A stretch of DNA of 64,000 bases from Georgenia sp. SYP-B2076. GTDB lineage: Bacteria; Actinomycetota; Actinomycetes; Actinomycetales; Actinomycetaceae. Below the pieces are notes generated by a model. It did not search any database. It was given only the letters and a program-made list of their open reading frames with translations, and was not told where the DNA came from. The stretch is taken from contig NZ_RXOZ01000012.1 in assembly GCF_003991205.1 (NCBI RefSeq), positions 1 to 64,000 of the forward strand, in the 5' to 3' direction. This document shows, piece by piece, positions 1 through 10,487 of this stretch (positions are counted from its first letter, which is position 1; each line of letters begins with the position of its first letter). Made by a program: the position numbers and the translations under genes.

Positions 1-483
1 CCGGCTGTCCCGGCCGGGGCGCCGGCCGCCGGCGCGCCCGCGGGTGCCGCGCACGCCCAGGCGCCCTCCGCCACCAGCCCGCAGGGCCCCGGCGCCCCCG
101 CCACGCCGTCCCGCACGACCGCCGCGCACCCGGACCGGTCGGGCTCCGCGTCGGGCGGCGAACCGGCCGACGACTACCCGCTCCCGCCCGAGCCCGTGGA
201 CGACGACCCCGGCCCGGAGCCGTACGAGGACGGTCCCGCCGGCTCCCACCGCACAGCGGCCGAGGCGCCCGTGAGCACGGCGGCGCCGCGTGCGACCGCC
301 CCGCGGCCCGCGGCGGAGCCCTCGCGCCGCCCGGCCGTCGCCCCCGCCGACGACGTCGCCTCGCGTGACGACCCCGACGCCGAGGGCTCCGGCCTCGTGG
401 GTGCGCCGCTGGTCGCCAAGATCCTCGGTGGGACCGTGATCGAGGAGATCGCGGTGCCGCCGCACGGGTCGGGGGCGATGTAG
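1..483 (+). CDS. dnaX: DNA polymerase III subunit gamma/tau, C-terminal end (partial)
   Basis: The frame is open from the first base and stops with TAG at 481-483, so this is the 3' end of a gene that begins outside the window. The visible 160 residues are a Pro/Ala/Gly-rich linker followed by a compact end containing [17 protein letters not shown] (about residues 134-150 of the visible part), which is the typical C-terminus of actinobacterial gamma/tau clamp-loader subunits. The ATPase domain is not in the window. The stop overlaps the GTG start of recR by one base, and dnaX-recR is a common bacterial pair. The assignment rests on this C-terminal motif and the neighbour, not on the catalytic domain. 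Confidence 0.8.
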   Translation, partial: PAVPAGAPAAGAPAGAAHAQAPSATSPQGPGAPATPSRTTAAHPDRSGSASGGEPADDYPLPPEPVDDDPGPEPYEDGPAGSHRTAAEAPVSTAAPRATAPRPAAEPSRRPAVAPADDVASRDDPDAEGSGLVGAPLVAKILGGTVIEEIAVPPHGSGAM

Positions 484-1088
484 TGGCCGGCGTGTACGAG
501 GGGGCCGTCCAGGACCTCATCGACGAGCTCGGCCGGCTCCCCGGGGTGGGGCCGAAGAGCGCGCAGCGCATCGCCTTCTTCGTCCTGTCCTCCGAGGCGG
601 AGGACGTGGCGCGGCTCGCGCACGCGCTCACGGAGGTCAAGGACAAGGTCCGCTTCTGCGAGATCTGCGGCAACGTCTCCGAGAACCCGCGCTGCCGGAT
701 CTGCGAGGACCCGCGGCGCAACCCCACCGTGCTGTGCGTGGTGGAGGAGGCCAAGGACGTCGTCGCGATCGAGCGCACGCGCGAGTTCCGCGGGCGCTAC
801 CACGTGCTCGGCGGCGCCATCAACCCGATCGACGGCGTCGGCCCGGACGACCTGCGCATCCGTGAGCTCATGACCCGCCTGGCCGACGGGGAGATCGAGG
901 AGGTCATCCTCGCGACCGACCCCAACATCGAGGGCGAGGCCACGGCCACCTATCTGGCGCGGATGCTGCGCGGGATGGGCATCGCCGTCTCTCGGCTCGC
1001 CTCGGGGCTGCCCGTGGGCGGGGACCTGGAGTACGCCGACGAGGTCACGCTCGGCCGGGCCTTCGAGGGCCGCCGCCGCATCGAGTGA
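483..1088 (+). CDS. recR: Recombination mediator protein RecR
   Basis: RecR acts with RecF and RecO to load RecA onto gapped DNA. The 201-residue product has the family's full length and order: a helix-hairpin-helix ([14 protein letters not shown], residues 19-32), a four-cysteine zinc finger (C59, C62, C71, C74), and a Toprim domain from about residue 82 with the acidic motif VVEEAKD and a second acidic stretch [12 protein letters not shown]. The GTG start at 483 overlaps the dnaX stop, which indicates translational coupling. I see no other start before the HhH motif that would fit better. Confidence 0.96.
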   Translation: MAGVYEGAVQDLIDELGRLPGVGPKSAQRIAFFVLSSEAEDVARLAHALTEVKDKVRFCEICGNVSENPRCRICEDPRRNPTVLCVVEEAKDVVAIERTREFRGRYHVLGGAINPIDGVGPDDLRIRELMTRLADGEIEEVILATDPNIEGEATATYLARMLRGMGIAVSRLASGLPVGGDLEYADEVTLGRAFEGRRRIE

Positions 1089-1166
1089 CCGCGGCCCGTC
1101 GGGTGCGCGGCGGGCCGCCGCCCGACCCGCGGCCCTGGCGTCGCGCCACCGCCCCGGCGTGGTGTG

Positions 1167-1958
1167 ATGTCCGGCGTGCCTGAGATCGATGCCCTCGCCG
1201 TCGTCCTGCTCGTCCTCGCCGGGCTGACGGCCGGCTGGGTCGACGCCGTCGTCGGCGGCGGAGGGCTGATCCAGCTGCCGGCGCTGCTCCTGGTGCCCGG
1301 CATCAGCCCCGTGCAGGCCCTCGCGACCAACAAGGTGGGCTCCATCATGGGGACCTCCACCAGCGCGATCACCTACTACCGGCGCGTGGGCCCCGACCTG
1401 CGCACCGCGGCCCCGATGGCGCTGGCGGCGTTCGCCGCGGCCGTCGGCGGGGCCGCCGTGGCCAGCCGGATCCCGGCGGCCCTGTTCACGCCGGTCATCC
1501 TCGTGGTCTGCATCGCGGTGGCGGTCTGGACCCTGGCCCGGCCGAAGATCGGCCGCAAGACCGACCTGCGGTGGGAGGGGCACCGGCACGTCGGCGCCGC
1601 GCTCGTGGTCGGGCTCGTCATCGGCGCCTACGACGGCGTGCTGGGGCCCGGGACGGGCAGCTTCCTCGTCATCGCGCTCGTCGGTGTCCTCGGCTACGCG
1701 TTCCTGCCGGCCAGCGCCATCGCCAAGATCGTCAACTTCGCCACGAACCTCGGCGCGCTGGTGTTCTTCGTCCCCAACGGCGCCGTGATCTGGTCCCTCG
1801 GCCTCATCGTGGGCGGCGCCAACCTGGTCGGCGCGTACATCGGGGCCCGGATGGCGGTGGCCCGGGGCAGCGCCTTCGTCCGCGTGATCTTCGTCGTGGT
1901 CGTCAGCGCGCTCGTCGTCCGCCTCGGGTGGCAGACGGCGGGCCAGTACTGGTCGTGA
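1167..1958 (+). CDS. TSUP family (TauE/SafE-type) membrane permease
   Basis: A 263-residue polytopic membrane protein with about seven to eight hydrophobic segments. The N-terminal repeat GWVDAVVGGGGLIQLPALL and the second-half repeat GAYDGVLGPGTGSFLVIALV are the paired signature of the TauE/SafE (TSUP) family, which exports or takes up small organic anions such as sulfite, sulfoacetate or taurine-derived compounds. The substrate cannot be told from sequence. A GTG at 1164 precedes the ATG at 1167, so the start could be one codon earlier. It lies alone between recR and lysC, with no metabolic partner gene beside it. Confidence 0.88.
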   Translation: MSGVPEIDALAVVLLVLAGLTAGWVDAVVGGGGLIQLPALLLVPGISPVQALATNKVGSIMGTSTSAITYYRRVGPDLRTAAPMALAAFAAAVGGAAVASRIPAALFTPVILVVCIAVAVWTLARPKIGRKTDLRWEGHRHVGAALVVGLVIGAYDGVLGPGTGSFLVIALVGVLGYAFLPASAIAKIVNFATNLGALVFFVPNGAVIWSLGLIVGGANLVGAYIGARMAVARGSAFVRVIFVVVVSALVVRLGWQTAGQYWS

Positions 1959-4520
<2,562 letters not shown>

Positions 4521-4523
<3 letters not shown>

Positions 4524-4612
4524 CGCTCCCGGTCTGACGCCTCCTGGCCGACGCTCCCGGCGCGGTGCCCCCGGCCCGGTGCCGGCGGCCGCCGCCGCGG
4601 CCGGGAGCGTCA
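4521..4612 (+). terminator. Candidate terminator after lysC-asd
   Basis: GACGCTCCCGGC (4550-4561) pairs perfectly with GCCGGGAGCGTC (4600-4611). A second copy of the 5' arm at 4521-4532 can pair with the same 3' arm, so two alternative stems exist. The loop is long and GC-rich and there is no T-run, so this is only a candidate intrinsic terminator or 3' processing structure. Confidence 0.35.
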
Positions 4613-4655
4613 GCACGCCAGGGCGGGCGCGGGAGCTTGGCGCTACCCTCGCCGC

Positions 4656-6452
4656 ATGGTCCCGAACGCGCGGCCATCCGAGGGGCACCCGCCGCCTCGC
4701 CTGCTCGTCGGGCCGCTGCTGCGCTACGTCAACGCCGACAGCGCCACCGTGTGGGTCGAGACGGACCGCCCGTGCGTCGTGGCGGTGCGCGCCGGCGGGC
4801 GGGCCGCCGAGGACCCCACCTGGACGATCCACGGCCACCACTACGCGTTGGTCGTCCTCGCTGGCCTCGCGGCGGCCTCCGAGACGCCCTACGAGGTGCG
4901 CCTGGACGGCGTGCACGTCTGGCCCGAGCCCGACAGCGACTTCCCGCCGAGCGTCATCCGCACCATCCGCCACGACCAGCGGCTCCGGCTCTCCTTCGGC
5001 TCCTGCCGGCGCAGCGCCGGCGACGACGACAAGAGCCTCGCGACCCTCGGGGCCGACGCCCTCGCGGCGCTGGCCGCGACGATGGCTGCCGCGCCCCCTG
5101 CGAGCTGGCCGGACGCGCTCTTCCTCGCCGGTGACCAGATCTACGCCGACGACCCGTCGCCGGACATCACGGCACGCCTGAAGGCGGCGCACACCGGGGG
5201 CCCGGGCCGCCACGCGGTCAGGGACGAGGTCCGCAACTTCGAGGAGTACACCTGGCTCTATCACGAGACGTGGACCACCCCGGCGGTGCGGTGGCTGCTC
5301 TCCACCGTGCCGACCTGCATGATCCTGGACGACCACGACCTGCGGGACGACTGGAACACCTCCCGCAGCTGGCGCGAGCACATGGCCACGCGGCCCTGGT
5401 GGCACGACCGGGTCACCGGCGCCTTCGCCTCGTACTGGGTGTACCAGCACCTGGGCAACCTCTCGCCGCGCGAGCTGGCCGAGGACGCGATGTTCGCCGC
5501 GGTGCGGACCACCGACGACGACGAGGAGCGGTCCCGCATCCTCGACGAGTTCGCGTGGCGCGCCGACGCCGAGCCGGGCACCGCCCGCTGGAGCTACTTC
5601 CGCGACTTCGGTGACGCTCGGCTCAGCATCCGCCTCGTCGTCATCGACTCGCGCTGCTCACGGCGCCTCGACCCGCACGACCGGGCGATGGTCGACGACG
5701 CCGAGTGGCGGTGGGTCGTGGACCACGCCCTGACCCCGCGCGAGGGCGAGCGCATCGGCCACCTCCTGGTGGGCACCACCCTGCCGGTCTTCCTGCCCCA
5801 CGGCGTGCACCACCTGGAAGGCTGGAGCGAGGCGGTCAGCTCCCGGCGCGCGTGGGGGCCGGTGGCCGCCTGGTTCGGCGAGCGCGTGCGCCGCGCCGTG
5901 GACCTCGAGCACTGGGCCGCCTTCCAGCAGTCCTTCCACCAGTTCCTCGACCTGGTGCGGGCCCTGGTGGAGGCCCCGGAGCCGCCCGCGTCGGTCCTCG
6001 TACTCTCCGGCGACATCCACTCTTCCTACACCGCGCGGGCATACCTGGCCGGCGTCGACCATCCCGGCACGGCGGTGCACCAGCTGACGATGTCGCCGTT
6101 CCGCAACCCGATGCACGTCGTGGTGCGGTGGGCGCACCAGGCTCTGGAGCGGCCGCCCGTCCGGCGCACGTGGCAGCGGCTGGCGCGCCGCGCAGGCGTG
6201 GCCGACGTGCCGGTCACCTGGCAGCTCGACCACGGCCCCTGGTTCACCAACGGCGTGATGACGATCGTCATCGAAGGGTTACGCGCGAGCGTGGAGGTGG
6301 ACGAGGCCCAGGTGGTGGGTGGCCGCCAGCAGCTGACCCGCCTGGTGACGGCGCCCCTGACCGCGACGGCGCGCTCGACCGCGACCGCGCGCCCGACCGC
6401 GACGACGCGCCCAACCGCGACGACGCGCGCGGCCGACCTCTCGGACCCCTAG
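4656..6452 (+). CDS. PhoD-like (alkaline phosphatase D family) metallophosphatase
   Basis: A 598-residue protein with the landmarks of the PhoD-like phosphatases: an N-terminal beta domain (LLVGPLLRYVNADSATVWVE), then metal-binding motifs SFGSCRR, FLAGDQIYADD, ILDDHDLRDDW and VLSGDIHSSYT. It should hydrolyse phosphate esters or diesters. No signal peptide is visible, unlike secreted PhoD, so it is probably cytoplasmic. The C-terminal 26 residues come from four 18-bp DNA repeats (6363-6434) and look disordered. A TACCCT -10 box at 4644-4649, six bases before the ATG, predicts a leaderless mRNA. Its TAG stop interlocks with the stop of the convergent peptidase gene. Confidence 0.85.
   Translation: MVPNARPSEGHPPPRLLVGPLLRYVNADSATVWVETDRPCVVAVRAGGRAAEDPTWTIHGHHYALVVLAGLAAASETPYEVRLDGVHVWPEPDSDFPPSVIRTIRHDQRLRLSFGSCRRSAGDDDKSLATLGADALAALAATMAAAPPASWPDALFLAGDQIYADDPSPDITARLKAAHTGGPGRHAVRDEVRNFEEYTWLYHETWTTPAVRWLLSTVPTCMILDDHDLRDDWNTSRSWREHMATRPWWHDRVTGAFASYWVYQHLGNLSPRELAEDAMFAAVRTTDDDEERSRILDEFAWRADAEPGTARWSYFRDFGDARLSIRLVVIDSRCSRRLDPHDRAMVDDAEWRWVVDHALTPREGERIGHLLVGTTLPVFLPHGVHHLEGWSEAVSSRRAWGPVAAWFGERVRRAVDLEHWAAFQQSFHQFLDLVRALVEAPEPPASVLVLSGDIHSSYTARAYLAGVDHPGTAVHQLTMSPFRNPMHVVVRWAHQALERPPVRRTWQRLARRAGVADVPVTWQLDHGPWFTNGVMTIVIEGLRASVEVDEAQVVGGRQQLTRLVTAPLTATARSTATARPTATTRPTATTRAADLSDP
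6363..6434 (+). repeat. Four 18-bp tandem repeats encoding a Thr/Ala/Arg tail
   Basis: Units begin at 6363, 6381, 6399 and 6417; the consensus starts GCGACSRCGCGC. They are in frame in the PhoD-like gene and encode the hexapeptides ATARST, ATARPT, ATTRPT and ATTRAA at its C-terminus. Slippage would change the tail length without shifting the frame. Confidence 0.85.
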
Positions 6453-8317
6453 CTCGGTGCGGGCTCCCTCACCGTCCCCGCGGGCAGGTGCAGGCGCACG
6501 AACTCCAGCTGGCGCCGCAGCTGGGCGACCTCCTCATCGTCGACCACCGACCCGTGGCCGGCCCCGAACGTGTACAGCTCCACCGGGCCGGCGTAGTCCT
6601 CGCGGGCCCGCAGCGCGCGGACGTAGCTGTGGATCTGCCCGATCGGGCAGCGGGGGTCGTTCTCCCCGGCCATGATCAGCACCGGCGCGCGGACCGCGGG
6701 CACGTACGTCAGCGGGCTGGCGGCGCGGTACGCCTCGGGCACCTCGGCCGGCGAGCCGCCGAACAGCGAACGGTCGAAGGCCTGCAGGTCCGGCATCTCC
6801 TCCGCGTACGCGGCCAGGTAGTCCGCCACCGGGACCTCGGCCAGGCCGAGCGCCCACCGGTCCGGCTGGGTGCCGAGGCCGAGGAGGGTGAGGAACCCGC
6901 CCCACGACGCCCCCGCCAACACCGAGCGGGCCGGGTCGACCACGCCGTCGGCCACGAGCTTCTCGTGCACCGCCGCGATGTCCTCGAGCTCGGTGGCCCC
7001 GACCCGCCCCTCCAGGGCGTCGCGCCACGCCGAGCCGTACCCCGTCGAGCCGCGGTAGTTCACGCTCACGACGGCGAAGCCGTGGTCCACCCAGGCGGCC
7101 AGGTAGGGCGAGAAGGAGTCGGAGCGGTGCCACGCCGGTCCGCCGTGGACGTCCACAAACACCGGCCACGGGCCGTCACCGGCCGGCAGGCGCAGCAGCG
7201 CGTGCACCGGCCCGCCCGGACCGTCGGCCCACACATCGTGGACGGGCACCGACGGCGCCGCGCGCAGCCCACCGGCGCCGAGCACCTCCCGGCCGGTCGT
7301 GGCGGAGAGCACCGTGCGCGGCGCCGCGGCGGAGGACCACCGCAGCCACACGTCGCCGTCGGGCCGGGGGGTCGCCTCGGCAACGCTCCCGTCCGCCGGG
7401 CCCACCGGCGACGTCGTCCCCGTAGCCGCGTCGCTGCGGTACAGGCGGGTCCGGGCCAGGTGGTCGACGGCGACGAGGAGCTCGCGCCCGGACGGGTACC
7501 ACCACGCGTCCGTCACCTCACCGGGCAGCGGCTCGCCGTCGCCGTCGCGCAGCACGACGTCGCGGAGCAGCCCCGTGCCGAGGTCCCACACCGCCAGCTC
7601 CGCGCGGCCGCGGCGCTCGTGCCCCACGAGCAGGCGCAGGTCGCCGTCGAGCGGGGCGAAGTCGATGGCGCTGAGCCCCCTGCCGGGGCCGTCGTCGAGA
7701 TCGGCCACCACCTGCCCGGTGTCGGCGCGGAGGACCCGGAGGGCCATGTGCCGGTTGTCCCCGCGCTCGGAGTGCTCGACGGCGACCAGGTTGCCGTCGT
7801 GGGACAGCGCCGCCGCCTCGGCGTCGTTGGCATGCGCGTACAGCAGCGCCGGGGCGTCCGTCCCGTGGGCGATCGCCCCCACGGGCACGTGGTGGATGGT
7901 GGTGCCGTGGGCGTCGCTGCGCCCGACGACGGCCGTGCCGTCCCGGGTGAGCAGCAGCCCCGCGGGGTAGGCGTCGGGCAGCGCGACCGGGTCCTGCACC
8001 CCCTGGCCGGGCGGCGAGCCGAAGGGCTGGCGGCGCCACCGGCCGAACTCGTCGCCGTCGGTGTCGTCGAACCACCAGAGCCACTCGCCGTGGGGGTCGA
8101 TCGTCGCGGTCGTCGTCCCCTCCCGCCGGTCGGTCGCCAGGGTCAGGCGGCCCGTGCGCGCGTCCCAGGAGTGCACCTGGAGCACCCCGCGGGAGGTGGC
8201 GATGACGCAGGCGCGGTCGGGGCGGTAGAACGCCCAGTCGGGGAGGCCGACCTGGTGGGCCCGCAGCCGCAGCTCCCAGGTGGGCCGCGGCCACTGGCCC
8301 GCGTTCGTCGTCGTCAT
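6449..8317 (-). CDS. S9 family prolyl oligopeptidase-type serine peptidase
   Basis: A 622-residue protein with an N-terminal seven-bladed beta-propeller-like region (about residues 1-350, many D-T-G and W repeats) and a C-terminal alpha/beta hydrolase domain. The catalytic triad is visible: Ser471 in GASWGGF, Asp554 in GENDPRCP and His588 in GAGHGS. This is the architecture of the S9 acylaminoacyl-peptidase and oligopeptidase group, which cleaves short peptides. There is no signal peptide. The -10 box TAGGCT (8324-8329, minus strand) ends six bases before the ATG, so the mRNA is probably leaderless. Its stop shares a CTAG with that of the convergent PhoD-like gene. Confidence 0.92.
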   Translation of the reverse strand: MTTTNAGQWPRPTWELRLRAHQVGLPDWAFYRPDRACVIATSRGVLQVHSWDARTGRLTLATDRREGTTTATIDPHGEWLWWFDDTDGDEFGRWRRQPFGSPPGQGVQDPVALPDAYPAGLLLTRDGTAVVGRSDAHGTTIHHVPVGAIAHGTDAPALLYAHANDAEAAALSHDGNLVAVEHSERGDNRHMALRVLRADTGQVVADLDDGPGRGLSAIDFAPLDGDLRLLVGHERRGRAELAVWDLGTGLLRDVVLRDGDGEPLPGEVTDAWWYPSGRELLVAVDHLARTRLYRSDAATGTTSPVGPADGSVAEATPRPDGDVWLRWSSAAAPRTVLSATTGREVLGAGGLRAAPSVPVHDVWADGPGGPVHALLRLPAGDGPWPVFVDVHGGPAWHRSDSFSPYLAAWVDHGFAVVSVNYRGSTGYGSAWRDALEGRVGATELEDIAAVHEKLVADGVVDPARSVLAGASWGGFLTLLGLGTQPDRWALGLAEVPVADYLAAYAEEMPDLQAFDRSLFGGSPAEVPEAYRAASPLTYVPAVRAPVLIMAGENDPRCPIGQIHSYVRALRAREDYAGPVELYTFGAGHGSVVDDEEVAQLRRQLEFVRLHLPAGTVREPAPS

Positions 8318-8401
8318 GGTCGCAGCCTAGGGCGAGGGACCCACACGCCCGCCCGTCGGCGGCCCCGGTGAGGGGCATGACCTCGCGCACCCGGCCGCCG
8401 C

Positions 8402-8473
8402 GCGGTCACGCGCTTGCGCCCCGACCTGGGGAGCGGTCACGCCGCGCGCCCCACCCGCGGAGCGGTCACGCGC
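8402..8473. repeat. Three direct copies of GCGGTCACGC
   Basis: GCGGTCACGC occurs at 8402-8411, 8433-8442 and 8462-8471, spaced 31 and 29 bases. The copies lie 85-155 bases upstream of the S9 peptidase start (minus strand), so they could be regulator half-sites, about three helical turns apart. No known regulator motif was recognised. Confidence 0.5.
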
Positions 8474-8482
8474 GGGCCCTGC

Positions 8483-8689
8483 TCAGCCCTCCGGGCAGCC
8501 GGCCAGCTCCCGGCGGCGTGGTCCCGCCGTGCTCCAGGCGAGGCGGCGCAGCCGCTGCAGGAGCGGCGTGGGCGGGACCGCCCGGCTTCGCAGGTCGCGA
8601 AGCCGCCGGTGGTGCTCGGCCTCGGCGAGCAGCTCGTCGTGGCGGATCCGGGCAATCATGTCGTGCGGGTCCCCGGCGTACGGGCCCAT
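8483..8689 (-). CDS. Small hypothetical basic protein
   Basis: A 68-residue protein rich in Arg, His and Leu with a predicted amphipathic helix (about residues 10-45, ARIRHDELLAEAEHHRRL). The ATG at 8689 is six bases after the Shine-Dalgarno sequence GAAGGGAG (8703-8696), which is a better spacing than the ATG at 8695. I do not recognise a family. Small His/Arg-rich proteins of this kind are common in Micrococcales, often without assigned function. It lies between the S9 peptidase and a small membrane protein gene, all on the minus strand. Confidence 0.6.
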   Translation of the reverse strand: MGPYAGDPHDMIARIRHDELLAEAEHHRRLRDLRSRAVPPTPLLQRLRRLAWSTAGPRRRELAGCPEG

Positions 8690-8756
8690 GTCCATCTCCC
8701 TTCGGTGGTGACAGGCCATTCCTCCGGCGGGGCTCACCGTCGCGTCTCGCCGGCCG

Positions 8757-8921
8757 TCAGTGGTCGGCCGGGCTGTCGTGCGTCGCGTGGCTCCCGGGCG
8801 CCGCGCGGTGGGTGAACGCGTGCCCGCGGTCGTCATCTCCGATGACGCGCAGCAGGTAGGCCGTATAAGCGGCGGCGAGGAGGACGGCGAGGACGATCAG
8901 GAGAGCCATGAGGAAAGTCAT
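8757..8921 (-). CDS. Small single-pass membrane protein
   Basis: A 54-residue protein with one N-terminal transmembrane helix (MTFLMALLIVLAVLLAAAYT, residues 1-20) and a hydrophilic, His-rich tail containing GDDDRGH. An in-frame ATG at 8933 would add four residues; neither start has an ideally spaced ribosome binding site. It is divergent from the GlxA-type regulator gene, and one arm of the inverted repeat in the shared promoter covers its start codon, so the regulator may control it. The function is unknown. Confidence 0.55.
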   Translation of the reverse strand: MTFLMALLIVLAVLLAAAYTAYLLRVIGDDDRGHAFTHRAAPGSHATHDSPADH

Positions 8922-8994
8922 GGCAGAAATCATCACTCCGTTGAAATACCGCCAACAGTGGCAGGCCTGCCTCGTTCCATCGGTTTTCTGCCAT
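8920..8994. promoter_or_regulatory. Divergent promoter region with inverted repeats (operator candidate)
   Basis: ATGGCAGAAA at 8920-8929 and TTTCTGCCAT at 8985-8994 are perfect 10-bp inverted repeats, and between them GGCAGGCCTGCC at 8960-8971 is a perfect 12-bp palindrome with the same GGCAG core. The region separates the small membrane gene from the GlxA/AraC-type regulator gene, so the repeats are a plausible autoregulatory operator. Regulation is inferred; only the symmetry is seen. Confidence 0.5.
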
Positions 8995-9006
8995 GTCTGT
9001 GCCACG

Positions 9007-9990
9007 ATGGCGAACATGATCAGCAACGTGGCCGCGATCGTGTACGACGGCGTCGCCCCCTTCGAGCTCGGCGTGGTCTGCGAGGCGTGGGGCACGGACC
9101 GCTCGGACATGGGGCTGCCGGTGTTCGACTTCGCGGTCTGCGCGCCACGAAGGGGCGTCGTGCCGACCAGCGTCGGGTACGACCTCCAGATCCGCCACGA
9201 CCTCGGACGCGTGGCCGAGGCCGATCTCGTCGTCGTGCCCGCTGTCCCCCGTTCCGCGGACGTCCCGGCCGAGGTGGTCACGGCGCTGCGCCTGGCGTAC
9301 GAGCGCGGCGCCCGCATCATGTCCGTGTGCTCCGGCGTCTTCGCGCTCGGCGCTGCCGGGCTGCTCGACGGCCGGGACTGCACAACCCACTGGATGTACA
9401 CCGACGAGCTCGCGGCGCGGTTCCCGACGGCCCACGTGATCCCGGAGGTGCTCTACGTCGACGCCGACCCGGTCCTCACGAGCGCCGGCACCGCGGCCGG
9501 GCTCGACGCGAGCCTGTACCTGTGGCGCAAGGAGTTCGGCTCCGCGATGGCGAACATGGTGGCCCGGCGCATGGTGGTCCCCCCGCAGCGTGACGGCGGC
9601 CAGGCGCAGTTCATCCACAACGCGATCCCGGGCTGCGACGCGGAGACGCTCGGCCCGCTCCTGACGTGGATCACCGAGCACCTCGACGAGCCGTTGGACG
9701 TGGGGTCCCTCGCCGCGCGGTCGTCGATGTCTGCGCGGACCTTCGCGCGGCGGTTCCGCGCGGAGACGGGCACGACGCCGCACGCGTGGATCACCCAGCA
9801 GCGGGTCCGGCGCGCGGAACAGCTCCTGGAGGAGACGGACCACCCGGTGGAGCGGGTCGCCGCCGAGGTCGGCTTCGGCAACGCCGCGGCGCTGCGTCAG
9901 CACCTCCGCCACGTGCGTGGGCTGAACCCGCAGCAGTACCGGCGTCGGTTCCGGGTGGAGGCGCCCGGCGGGCAGGTGGTCAGCGCCTGA
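9007..9990 (+). CDS. GlxA-family transcriptional regulator (DJ-1/PfpI domain plus AraC HTH)
   Basis: A 327-residue regulator. The N-terminal part (about 1-190) is a class I glutamine amidotransferase-like (DJ-1/PfpI) fold, with MSVCSGVFALGAAGLLDGR carrying the nucleophile-elbow cysteine. The C-terminal part (about 215-320) is an AraC-type double helix-turn-helix (SLAARSSMSARTFARRFRAE, and ERVAAEVGFGNAAALRQHLR). Such regulators sense metabolites or aldehydes and are usually activators. The start is taken at ATG 9007; ATG 9016 is also possible. Its 3' end overlaps the convergent Nudix gene by 11 bases. The target may be the divergent small membrane gene. Confidence 0.88.
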   Translation: MANMISNVAAIVYDGVAPFELGVVCEAWGTDRSDMGLPVFDFAVCAPRRGVVPTSVGYDLQIRHDLGRVAEADLVVVPAVPRSADVPAEVVTALRLAYERGARIMSVCSGVFALGAAGLLDGRDCTTHWMYTDELAARFPTAHVIPEVLYVDADPVLTSAGTAAGLDASLYLWRKEFGSAMANMVARRMVVPPQRDGGQAQFIHNAIPGCDAETLGPLLTWITEHLDEPLDVGSLAARSSMSARTFARRFRAETGTTPHAWITQQRVRRAEQLLEETDHPVERVAAEVGFGNAAALRQHLRHVRGLNPQQYRRRFRVEAPGGQVVSA

Positions 9991-10465
9991 AGTAAGGCCC
10001 CGCCGACGGGTTGTCCCGGAACGCCAGCGCGTGCGTGAGCCGCTCGCGAGAGCTCGCGGTCAGGTCGGCCGGGACGGCATCGAGGGCGAACCAGCCGACG
10101 GCGAGCGACTCGTCATCGGCCACGTGCGCCTCCCCGCCGGTTGCCTCGCACCAGAAGGTGAGGTCGAGGTACTGGGAGCGGTCGCCGTTCGGGTACTGGA
10201 CCACCGAGCCGGAGGTCACCGACGTCAGGGCCAGGACCCGGGCGCGCACCCCGGTCTCCTCGCCGATCTCGCGGACCAGCCCGACCGCCGGCTGCTCGCC
10301 GGGCTCGAGGATGCCCGACGGCAGGGCCCACCGCCCGCTGTCGGAGCGCTGGCCCAGCAGCACCCGGCCGGCGTCGTCCAGGACGACGCCGGTGACGCCC
10401 GGCAGCCAGAGCAGGTCGGTGCCGATGCGGGAGCGCAGGACGGTGATGAAGTCCGGGACGGGCAT
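9980..10465 (-). CDS. Nudix hydrolase
   Basis: A 161-residue protein with a complete Nudix box, GILEPGEQPAVGLVREIGEE followed by TGV, matching GX5EX7REUXEEXGU. It is preceded by an N-terminal strand region TGVVLDDAGRVLLGQRSDSGRWALPSG and ends at the usual family size. It should hydrolyse a nucleoside diphosphate linked to another moiety; the substrate cannot be read from the sequence. A TAGGCT -10 box (10473-10478, minus strand) seven bases before the ATG predicts a leaderless mRNA whose promoter sits in the 3' end and intergenic gap of the upstream VIT1-family gene. Confidence 0.93.
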   Translation of the reverse strand: MPVPDFITVLRSRIGTDLLWLPGVTGVVLDDAGRVLLGQRSDSGRWALPSGILEPGEQPAVGLVREIGEETGVRARVLALTSVTSGSVVQYPNGDRSQYLDLTFWCEATGGEAHVADDESLAVGWFALDAVPADLTASSRERLTHALAFRDNPSAGPYFRR

Positions 10466-10487
10466 GCCGCCGAGCCTAGTGCGGCGG

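Noticed and set aside
5705-8371. Long plus-strand frame across the PhoD-like and S9 peptidase genes
   Set aside because: It is in a shadow frame of one gene and antisense to the other, with His/Gly/Arg-rich low-complexity translation and no ribosome site.
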